From: Nepenthes gracilis
Taxonomy: Eukaryota; Streptophyta; Magnoliopsida; Caryophyllales; Nepenthaceae
Length of the DNA stretch: 64,000 bases
Direction: 5' to 3'
Assembly (NCBI GenBank): GCA_033239525.1
Contig: BSYO01000024.1
Coordinates: 15,061,268 to 15,125,267 of the forward strand
The notes under the pieces are model-generated. The model was not told the DNA's origin, made no database searches, and saw nothing but the letters and a program-made list of their open reading frames with translations. Below, in pieces: positions 46,201-58,200 of the stretch (its first letter is position 1; each line of letters opens with the position of its first letter). A program made the position numbers and the translations under genes.

Positions 46201-49200
46201 CGGTTGCAGGGTGATGACTTCTGGTGCAAGCTCTTTAAGTTACAGGGTACCACGTTAAATTACCCGCAAGCGGACAAGCAAGCAGAGTTTCTATCAAGAG
46301 AAGAATCAACCAAATGGTTTGTAGAAGTTATTCCAGCTATGGCAAACTTGTCATTGAGACTTCCGACATTTTTGGAATCACATTATCAAGATGTGGACAG
46401 CTGCCTTGATGGGGTTGAAACTCATCTTTGCTTATTGGAACCATAATAGACAGGAATTATTATTCTCAGTCAGGAATTGATTGGTGCTATTCTTTCTTGT
46501 TCGTTCTTTTGCTTGCTTCCAACAGCTCAGAGAGGTTCCAAACACCTTCCAATGATCAAATTTGATGCGAGTCTCTATGAAAGCTATCATGAAAATCAGG
46601 AAAGCAAAATAAAGTGTTTGATACATTACTTTGAGCGGATATCTTTGTGCATGCCTTCGGACTTTGTTTCATTTGAATGAAACTTCTTTCTCTTAAGTGA
46701 AATCACCCACTTGTTTCTTATCATTTTGCTGATTTTTGGGGCATCTCGGTTGTTCCACTTTGCCGATTTGAGGTGCGCAGGTCAGGCTTGATAGAGGAAC
46801 ATTTAAGAGGAGCTCTTAAAGTTGACTTTGCAAACAAGTAATTGGAAGGTGATGCTCTTTGGAGGGGCTGTGTTCAGGAAGAAATCCGTTTTATGATCAA
46901 TCCAAAATTAATTGCTGGCATGCTTCTCTTGCCTTCCATGTCAGACAATGAGGCAATAGAAATTGTTGGTGTGGAGTGGTTTTCAAATTACTCAGGGTAT
47001 GCCTCTGCATTTTGATTTTCTGGTGATTATGTGGACACAGTCAAGCGAGATTCTATGGGATGACGTAACACGAGAATTATTGAAATGGATGCCTTATGCA
47101 GTCCAGGTTGGAGGCAGTATGAATTCGCAGGTAGCCCCTTTGAGGCTGTATATGGATGTCCTCTTCCATCCCCGATTGCCTATATCCAAGGCATTTCTTT
47201 TGTAGCATTCGTAGATGAATTCTTGATTGATCGTTCCCACATCCTCAAGGCTTGCAAATCTGACCTGCAAAGAGCTCAATTCCACAGGAACAATCAGTTG
47301 GATGTGCACCGAACTGCACAAAACAAAATTGCCATGGTGATTCTCCTCCTTAGCCTGCTTAACTGCCCGCCGAAACTTGGGGTTCTCAGCCGCTCCTGTT
47401 TTTCCAGTCAGTTGCTCGGGTTGGCACTACTCAATGGTAAGATCACTCCCCAAAAACTTGTTTAGTGGCGGTCTCGATTCCCGAACGAAGCCACTTTGGG
47501 AGCCATTGCTGAATTTCGTTAGGATTTTTCTTCAACCTTAAGGACAAGGTTATCTTCATAGAGAGGGTAATATTATAGGCCTTATGCTATTTTCTATTTT
47601 TCTGGTTTTATTTTCCATTTTCTTTTTTTTCCCTATCGGTTGGCCGATTCCCCCTCCTATCTTTCTCTTCCCTATTTTTCTGTTTATTTTTTGGTGCATC
47701 GGACCCCGATCCCTGATTCCATTCTGATTTTATTTTTTTTCCTTCTTTCTATTTTTGGTTAGCTTTCCGTTTGGTTCCAACCAATTTGGTTGGCATTTCA
47801 TTGTATATGTAAGGGCTGATTGGAATAGTTAAGGAAGAATAAGATATTTTCTTCATTTCTCGAGCCTCTTCTCCCTTTCTGTGACTCTCTCTCTGTCACT
47901 TCTCTTCCTCTTTTCTGCCTCTGTCTCACATCTCTCTCTTCCCCTACTCCTTTCTCTTTTCTGCCTCTTGGTCTCTCTTTCACTCTTCACTCTCTCCCTG
48001 AAATCCTCTTTCTCTCTTACTCAAACTTTCTCTCTGCTTCTCCTCCTCTATTTTCTTTCTTTCTCATTCCCTCTGTCAGAACTCCCCTTTCCTTGTTGCC
48101 ACTATTTTCTGTGTTGAGTGCCCAGATTCACAGCATCAGTATGCTGCAGCAGATGAGCACGCATCAGTATCCTTCTCTCTCTTCTCGCCGTTGTCTTCAA
48201 TTCTGCCCCTACATATTTTTCCATCCATATTACTTTAGTCCAACACCTTATTATCCCTAATACCAAATTCCATAAACCAGTGCCGTGTTCCTGGTTGTGT
48301 TTGTAATAACCAAATTAATTTTTAATGTGCTCTACTTCTTCCAACAGAAGAAGAATAGAATCGGAAATATAGAAAGATGAAAATTCCAGAAAAGAAAGTA
48401 GAAGATGGATAGGATTACCAATTTGAGAAAGGATGAGATCTCAAAGGGAGCCACTCAGAGGTAATTCATTCCATATCATTCTTTCTACAACATGCTCAAC
48501 TTATAGCTTATGAGGAAATTCCCTAATTATCCTCAAATAGTTCTTTCTAACTGAACAGATATTCTCATAACAACTTGGTGGTTATTACAACTAACAAAGT
48601 TGGCTAGAACTATGATGCATCATTCCTCCACGTGCCTTGCCCGTGCCTTCTATTACTAACTGCTTGGCTGCTTCTATGATTGATCACAAAGCGCGCGCCT
48701 CATGATACGGCAACAAAACCACGATCCACTCTTTCATGATCCAAATGTGCTCGTTGCTCAATCTAGACAGCTTGGATGCACCCAGCTCTTGGTTATTGTG
48801 GCAGCATCATGCCATTCTGACACCTTCTAAGTAATTCTGATCTTTCTGCCCCTTTGCCTTCATCAAACGTTTGAGAATCAAATGTGGTCGACCGCTATGA
48901 TGATCCTTAATCTTTCACTACCTTGGCTTGATTCTCAAAGTCATTCTTCATCTTTCTGATTTCTCTTGCAGCACTCCCCCATGTCCTCTCTAGGGTTCCT
49001 CCTTCAAGAATGTACATATCTTGTTTTATTTTTATTTTATTAGTGACAGTGTTCATCAGCCCAATAACATCCATTGAAAAAACCTGTATTTCCAGAAACA
49101 GAATGCCTGATCCTAACCAAAACCTTCCTGCATTGCCACAGCACTTATACCTGAACATAACACTGCCATCCAGCATTGCATAAGCCTATTCTAAGCCCTA

Positions 49201-52200
49201 TTTTCATCCAGTTAATCAATCTAACCATTTAGAACCCTAGTCTATTTCTTCTTTCAAGAAAGAATCAGTGCACCACATAAAAATATGAGCAGCCATATTT
49301 AGGTTCTGCAACACACAGATAATTAACCTTCTCTTGCATCCAGCTAGGTCAAACCGCATATGGGATTTTACGTTGGGATCCTTATTTAATCTCATTGTTC
49401 CAAATCATATAGATTGCACAAAATGTCCATGCAAAAAAGCACAATATCATATCTTTAATGCAATCTCGTAGCTTTAATGTGGCAAATACATGATACTGAA
49501 ACTCTCAAGCATTTCCTAACTATATGCTTCAAAGATGCAATATTTCCAATGCTGTGATGCATGAAAAGAGTGCAATATACATGATGTGAATGATGCTTTG
49601 CCTCAAGATGTTGGGGTTAGAATGATTAACTATTGTTCCTCTCTGATCCAATAATGAAGAAACTGTTCATTGGTGGGGGAGGTTGCTAAGAAGTAGAATG
49701 GGATGTAAAAAAGTACAGCATTGGGTAATGCATGGACAGAAATCATATTATCACCAAGAAACAGAGAGAGAGGGATAACAGAGAGTGAAAAATGTTTCCA
49801 GAGAAAGGAGAGGGTGGGAAAGAAATAAGGTATATCGCACTTAAGAAGAGGTAATGAGAATTCAGAACTTTTAAGAATACCAAAGGCACCAATATTGAAG
49901 TTGGCATATGACAGCGTAGGATTCTTTAATCCATATTTTAAAAAGAGGTAAAGATCGATTTAAGACAGATAAGTTTGTAGAAGTTCCCTAACTCCAGGTG
50001 GTGATCATGACAAACATTGAGCTTGGGTGCATGGGACAATGTTTGCCAAGAAAAAGAAGGGGGTTCTGAATTAAAGCACTCCACAACAGAATAAAGCAGG
50101 CTTCACAAAAGTTCTATGGACATTTGAGAAAAAGACAGAAGCTTTATTCTTCAGGTAGCACATAGAGTCGATTTGGTCAACGAAAAATTCTTAAGCTCAG
50201 GAGAAATGTATGTGCACTGTAGACAGGTTCAGAATGGCTGAAGTAGATGAAAATTCATTATTGTAACATCCAAGACAACTATAATAGATCAGAAATGCTG
50301 CTGATCAAGACAGAAATTGGAAGATAATTTGGCTAAGGCATCCTTTGCCTAAACTTGCTTGCATTCTATGGCTAGTATATATGTAAGACAGTGGTCCAAG
50401 GACAAAATCCTCAAACAGCGACAGTTGGAGAAGGAGAGATGTTTTTGCAATATGAAACTTGAAAATAAAGAACTTTCTTCAAATGAGGTAAATCAGACGT
50501 GAAAGATGGTCTCACAGGACAAAGTCATCTGTCATACACCTGGAGAGTGGAGATTGGAGAGTGGAGGATTCTGTTTGAACAGAATATTTAGCAAGTGGGA
50601 TTTGAGTCTATAAAGCTCTTCCCAGCATCTTCAGTTTATTATATTTGGATACAAGGAACTAATGCTTACTCAACACCTAAGGTTATACTATCAGTGACAC
50701 TAAACAACGTTATGAAATGCGAAGGCACTGAACTCTGGTACCAAAAAATGTCTTATGATAGCCAAAAAAAATAAAGAAAACAAGAAAACGTGTATCATGT
50801 TTATTGTAGGGTACACCCAGGTACACGAGGGTTCTTTCTGTAAACACAATAACAAAATGCATATGCATTGAAATTACCTATCACAAAAAAAAAGACAAAA
50901 TAAAAGCTTCATTTCCATGTGAATGAATAGATTGCATGAATATTACCTTTAAAGCGGTCATCTGGATAAACAGGAGCATCAAAGTAGATCAAGCCCCGTC
51001 GATAAAGCCCTTTTATAATAACTGGATCAAAAAGAATATACGAATTGGCTTCCTCCTTGCAAATCTTATCTATTGTTGACATTTCTTCTTCTGATAGTTT
51101 CTAAAATGGTAAGAGGTAAAAAGTTCATGTCAAGAACGCATGAGATCCCTTCAAAAGAACACCAATAGAAATTCTAAGAAAACACTAACTAAAGAATCGA
51201 TGTGATGCGGTATTCTACGCATGAGCAAGAACACAAATGATATAGACAATGATTCTGCACAAACACTATAAAACCAAAATCATTAGATGCCACACCTTAA
51301 ATTCTTCAAGTGTAAAGTTGACAAGACAGACTGCCCACCATGGTTCAATGGCAAAATCCACAGGTTCTGTAGGTAGAAGTTCTTTTGCAATTGATTTGTT
51401 GATCTTCCACATGAATTTCTAAAAGCTCCAAATCAGTAAATGATAAGTCAGAGAAAAGTGTAAAATCAGTGACAAAAAACTTCCATTTCAGAGGAATATT
51501 AACACATAAATGAAAACTTGGCATGTGAGATAGAAATTTGGCATGACAAAACTCACCTCAATGAGTACGACACAAAAATCAATTCAGCATAAATATAGTC
51601 ACTTGAATCTTACAACAGTTATTGCATTTGCACTCATCCTGAATCATTTGCAGCCAAAAAGAAATCCAATTGCACCAGACACAACAAATTAAATCAGATA
51701 GCTATTCGATGGAATGAAGCATAGTCACTTAAGTCTTACCACACATAATTGCACTAGAAGGGCACATCAAATTAAACCAGATAGAAGGTTTAACAACATG
51801 ATTCAATGAAATGGAGAAGCAGCACATAGCGTTCTTGAAAGTGCAAGGTGTATCAAGGAACAAAAGAGACGAGCCTAGGCGCAGGCTCAATAGAAGCAAA
51901 GCGTTCATTTATTAAAGATGTATATAGGATGTGATGCGTCCTTGGACCTGGGATGTTGTATAGATTAGGAATTCACCTAATCTTTCACGTCGGGTGAAAC
52001 TGAGACGGGTTCTATTTCCGTCTCTAGTAACTTGGGTCCTACACAACACAATGGACGAAGAAGAGATCAAAGGATTGGCGGGATTCACACCCCGATTTAT
52101 TCTCCAACGCTCAAGTCAGAAGTCTTTCTCAAAAAATAGAAAGATAAAAAGAGGATGCAAGGATGCACGGATGAGAGGGAGGTGAGTAGTGTTGGACAGT

Positions 52201-55200
52201 TGTAGACAATGGCCGGGCGTGGCTTTGGTGCCAAGGCCGGACAGTTGTCGCGCTGGGTTTCACAGGCTATTGGTCGTTGTTGGAAGCCTCCGGTGTTAGC
52301 TGTCGTTTTGTGGTGGTGATGCGACCACAGGGGGCTCTTGTTGACATTTGCCAGACTATTCCTACGGCTGATTTGTCGAGACCCGTTGGCGATGGCAATG
52401 GTCAGCGGTGGCAGCGGCAGCATCCTTTTTGTAGCGAGTAGGCGAGCGTGACGGTTTCCTCTAAGCATTGATTTTGACCACCAATGGCAGGCGCCGCTGA
52501 GCTAGAGGGTTCCCTCGCCGTGATTGGTTGTGCCGCAGGGAGCTGCCTGTTGGGCCTGACCAGTCTCTATCTCCTCCAACCCATTATGTGTTGGCCATGG
52601 TTGGGCCTGCCGCATGGCCTTCTAGGCATCGGTCATCGTGGGGCTTTGCTGGTTGATGGGCTTGACTTTGGATTAGCCCATGACATTGCAGGACCCATCA
52701 GGATGTGTTTATAATGAATTCCAATTGTTAAGACTAATAATAGAAAAGGAAATACCAAATAATTATAAATAACTTATAATTCAGCTAATAATAAAAAATG
52801 CCAATTAAAGAGCACAACTCAACACAAACACACAAAAATAAAATTTATTAATAAACATGAAATATTTTTCATAAGATAGTTATAAAAAAGACTAAAATTT
52901 ATCATCATCATTAAACAAAAGTTCACCTTATTCTCCCTTTTTACTTCCTTAGCTTATAGCTTGAATGAGTTCATCATTATATATAAAGTAGAATCTTTAT
53001 CATTTACAAACTCTAATACAATAGCCATAAATGCACTTTATCATTTAAAATTTACATTATTTCTAAATTTAGTGTGGTATGTAGCCTCATCATTTACTCT
53101 AACGGGAACCTTTTGTCCAAAACTCATCCTCAAATACAAATTCATTTTCCTCATCATATTAACTATCCATTTTTCCAATAAGCTATACATTACTTTTATC
53201 AATCCAAATATCACAAACATTAAGTTACTATTAAAAATAACAACTTAATATAATACTAATTTAAAAAGAAACAATTTAATTTTCTTTTGAAGAAAACATA
53301 TGAAGTGCTTGAGACACACATCTTGAGCCTAAAAATGATTCACACCTCTTAGAATGAGCCTTACTTAAGTATGCTAAGGTGCTAGGCTTTGGTCTCTGAG
53401 CTTAGGTGTGCCTTTAACAAGATAGGCAGCAATGTTCTAAATCCCAAGGTTAATTGCATCTAAGATGAGCTTCTGAATTCAAATAGGCAATTATAGTATA
53501 TGATGGAATTCTGTCTACTTTCTCTTTCAATCAATAGTTGTAACAGCAGGAATAGGAACTTCCCATGTTATGTTGTAATTGTCAATCACAAGTGGTCATG
53601 ACTCATAAATAGATAGAACTTGTTATCAGAATACAAATGAATCCTATAGCTTGAAACATAGAATAAGTATGAATATCTAGGTTGTGTGTTATTAAGTAGT
53701 CCCACAAAGAGAGTATTCAAGACATCAATTATTTATAAATGCAAACCATATCATCTAAATAAAATGATAAGAACCCAGATAGAGAATCAATATTAAGCCC
53801 CCTTCATGCAACTGTTACACAAACAATTCAAATACAACGACATACTCCTTACTCAAAATGAATTCAACGAAATAAGCCACAAATGCACAATGAGAATACA
53901 TTGATTAAGAAGGAAACTAAATAAACATCTGAAGAGGAATCACATAATTGAACTCAATCGGTCCAAGCAAATCCCATTAACAAATTATAGGAACACCAAA
54001 AATAGTACTTTCACAAGTCCCAAACTCCAAGAGCAGTCAATGTCACTCTACACAATTATTTCCTAGGAGATATCCCTAATGAGACCTAAGAAAGAGTAAT
54101 GACAACTAATTATCTAATTATCATTAATGAAAGTAAATTGGTGATTTTACTCTTACACAAATAAACCAAAAGAAGGCTAACAAACAAATATCGACTAGGC
54201 CCCCATCACAAACAGGCACATCAGCCATTAAGGTCTTTTCCCTGATCTAGCTGAAATACAGTTGCTCCTCTGAGGGGCTAGATCTGGATCAATCAAGATG
54301 AGACAATTTCCATACAAAGACAAATACACAATCAATCATAGAACTTGAAGCATTTAGCATTTCACCATCGTTGCACTATTAAATGCATGAAATAATGAAG
54401 AAAATATTCAAAGGTTAAACTAAGCATTTCACAAGTACCTTAGATCTGCATTTGTTCATGATATCAATGAACTCATTTCTCCCTATTCCTGTAAGCCTCA
54501 GGGCATCTGCTGCACTAAAATTTGGGATGCTATCATAAGGTTGCTCTGTGAAAAATACGTGGTACATTAGGACAATTAAAAATCAATGAAAACAGAAAGA
54601 AGACTATGACAATATCATGTGCTAATAAAGAATAAACAAGTCACATTGTTGTCAACCTGAATCTAATGATAGTGCTAGGGAAAAGGAAAACGAGAGCTGT
54701 GAACAAACAAAGAAATGGGTAATTCACATCATCAAACTTAATTCAATAGTTCAATTTGAACAGATTGGACAAATGGCAGGTGGGGGGGCTTGAAGTTTGA
54801 TGACTGCATCATGTACCACTACCCGTCTACCAGCCTACAAATAGAATTTACAGATAATTAAGAAATGAACTAACTATTAAAATAAGTGCCAAAAGATAAA
54901 GAGTGATAGAGTACTGATGCAAGGGGATCTCAACACTGCTAATTACTGTGCACTGAAATATAAACATTGAAAAGTAGAAACTTGTGTTAATGAAATAGGA
55001 TAACACTTACCATTTTTCATAACCTCAAATATCATGTCACAGTAGTATCGGAAAGGTGAGACCCTCATCACACGGCAAACATACTCTGCAAGGTGATAAG
55101 GGAACAGCTGCAAGCAAAAATTCAGCCTTTTAATATGGTTTTTTGTGTGATAAACTAATGTCAGAAAGTACGTGGGCATTTAATATTCAACTGGTATTCC

Positions 55201-58200
55201 AATAACAACCTGGGGGAAGAAATATAAGCTTCATGGAAGTTTGGTAAAGACATTGGTTTAAGGAGATGACAAAACAGATTACCCCCCCCCCTTTACAACA
55301 CATTTCATGGAATTCTGTGCCCTAACTACCACAGCAATTGTCAAGGAAGTTGTACATCAAACACAATGGCATGTATATGTTATAACATTGAGCTACAAAA
55401 CTAGCACAGGTTTCCTCAGAATAAAGTTTTATCACATGAATTATCATCATGAGAATGTTTGACAAAATTACAAAATCAAGATTCACTGATGTACATATTA
55501 TGCTTTGACAGAACAATAAATACATGATGCTCACCGCAAGATTTCTCCTCAAATAGCTCATCATCTCCTCATAATATTCACTTTCCTTAATTACCTTGCG
55601 AGCGAAACATGTGTTCCATTGAAGTCTTTTTTTAATACAATGTTCGATGACCCTGCATGCAGAACCAATGAGATCAAACTTTTATAATTAGCTAACATAA
55701 GGTTTCAGTCCATGCGATGCAGTTTGTGGGGAAAAAGTCTACATCATTAAACATAGTAAAGGGTAAAACAGAAATAGAAGATTAAGAAAAGACCAAAAAT
55801 GTCTAGAATTTGGTCCAATTATTGTGAGATCTCAGTTGGGGTCTTGCTTGGCATGGTCTTGCCCTCTACAGCATCAACAGATTCCCAATTTATGTTTATA
55901 CTAAATTAGTATGCTCCTCAATAGTTGGTATTAAGTGTTCTGTTATTTTAGGAGGACAAAAAAAAAACTTACTTATATTATTCACTAGGAATTAACTGTT
56001 GTAGTGTTCTGTCCATCATCATCTAGATTTTGTCTAGCTCATGGTTGGTAAATAATTGATTTAGCTGCATTGGATATTATATTGTCTTAGGCCTTGTTGA
56101 CTTTCACTGAAGACAGTGACATGAAACTCAAGAACACCTAGTATGCTTGCATGGTTTCCAAATGCCAAAACTCTACCAGGGGTTCTAATGGCCTTTTTTT
56201 GGCAGGAACGGCAAGCTTTCCCTTCTTTTATGAACAGCAATTAACTTCACTTGAAAAAACAGTGAATTTGAGGATATTTCCGTACATGAACAAGCTGCAG
56301 TCCATGAACATTGCTCGAATTGTTATTGCAGTACAAAATTTAAGAAGCAATTGCAAGAACGACACAACAAAATAGGCCGAGGCACAAGACAGAGAGCAAC
56401 AGATTGCATACTCAGTTGCAATAGTCAAAACTAGACAAAATTCAGAAGGGACAACACTTTGAATTTCTTAACAAAGATTAACCAAGGAAAATAAGGGGAT
56501 CACTTACCCAACAATAAAAAATCACCTAATGGTTGGAAATTACTCACCAATAAAAAATAATCAAACTCTAGTAGTCTGTTTAGGGAATCACCCACCTAAA
56601 GGTTCAGAATCACTCACTAACAAACATATTCTCAAGGGAGCTAGGGCTTACAAAGAAAATAGGGAACTTCACTCTGCCTTCACAATTCTAGGGCTGCCTT
56701 TTAAAGGCTTTCAGTGAGTTTTTCTTTCTGGGGGAGGGGTGGCCTAGGGAACTGATAATGTGTTACATAATAATCTAGAGTGACAAAAATATAACTAGAA
56801 CAATAAGAATTAAGAGAAGATTAAAGGATGACAAGAGGAAGGGGCCAATTGTGACATTTCAGTTGGGACCCTTCTATAGCTGCTTGTTGAAGATATTCTG
56901 ATGTTTGGCAGAATTCAGAAGGCAATGTACAGCATGCTCAATTGGTTGAATCAGAATTTTTTTTGCAAAATTACAAAATTGTATAAATTATGAAATTCTC
57001 CCTGTTGTTATAGAACAGTAGATTTCAGCATTTGTTGAAACCAGTTATTACATAAGTTGCTGATGTTGTTGAATTAAGATCATGTGATGCAAGGAGGCAG
57101 ACTATTTCTTCCTGAACTGAAATTTTAGGAGGTAGAAGGAAACCAATAAAGCCAATCAAGAATATTGATAATGAAGAACCTTGTTAGTGTTCTAGGCAGA
57201 GGTGTTTCAACCTTCACCACTTCAAGAATTCACCACTTTGATGCATAATCCCAAGAAAATGTCCAGGAAACCTAAGAATCAAAATAATAAACCAAGGAAA
57301 CAGAAGGTTACACGAAAATTCTGTTGTGGAACAGAAGGCTTCAGAATTTTTAAGGTTGACTTGTTTTGTACTGCAGATCAGCAGGTTCAGAATTTGCTTA
57401 TCAAAATGAGAGTACTCAGAGAGGAGTCCTTGCTAATGTCTCAGATGCAAGAAGGCAAACATGTAATGTAGCAATTGAAGATTCAGAATTCAAGAACAAA
57501 CAATTATAGCAGTTTGAGTGCTGCCAAATGATGTTGATGCTCTGAATCATAATCCGGATCTCATATAAGTCTGGCTGTTGATGAATACTTGCAGATTTCT
57601 TATAACGAAATTCTGTTATGTCAGTCAATAATCCCAAGAAGAAAGTGCTGGTTTTACTGAATTCAAAGCTGCAAAAACCATTACAGAATCATCCAAGAGA
57701 AATGCATAGTGTGATGAGATGCTGTAGGAGCAAAGGCCTAGAATTCAAGAAAATGCTCAAGAAGTTCAAGAATCAACCAAGAACCAAGAAAACCAAAGAC
57801 TATTCAAGAAAATTCATAACAGAAATCTAGCTGATGCAGAAACCAACTTGTTGCTGAATTTCCAATTTCTCATCTTTGTTCTGGAACAAGGAAATTTGAA
57901 TCAAGAAGTAGCTATCATTGGATTTCATTGTAGAACTTGTAGTTTGCCAAGAACATCTATTGATGCATCACAAAAAGACTACTCAGAATCAAGAACTGCT
58001 GTAATATTTTCTGAAGAAAAGAAATTTGAGGATATCTAATAATCAAGAACAAAAATTTCCAATGATTGGAATGTGTTCTGAAACCAATTGTTATATAACA
58101 GTCTAAATTAACTAGAATGTAACTAGAACAAGAGGAATTAAGAGAAGATTAAGGGATGACAAGAGGAAGGGGGCCAATTGTTACATAGTAGTCTAGATTG

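Larger units (their letters stand above)
44235..48171 (+). mobile_element. Ty3/gypsy element with captured PARG fragment, in FAM91 intron 6
   Basis: LTRs lie at 44240-44873 and 47571-48166. The target duplication GTATC is found at 44235-44239 and 48167-48171. Inside are gag, protease, two separated integrase pieces and, between the integrase pieces, a stretch of host PARG coding sequence. Reverse transcriptase and RNase H are missing. The element is opposite in orientation to the FAM91 gene, so its signals are antisense in the FAM91 pre-mRNA. The LTRs differ at many positions (TGTTATGGGCC against TATTATAGGCC at their starts), so it is old. Confidence 0.85.

Noticed and set aside
46285..47130. 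A functional PARG gene in this place
   Set aside because: Only about 280 codons, at least six stops, one frameshift, an altered GGG of the signature, and it sits inside a retrotransposon between integrase pieces.
52097..52714. Two ORFs (123 codons minus, 76 codons plus) in a GC-rich island
   Set aside because: They lie inside a solo LTR with target duplication; no domain.
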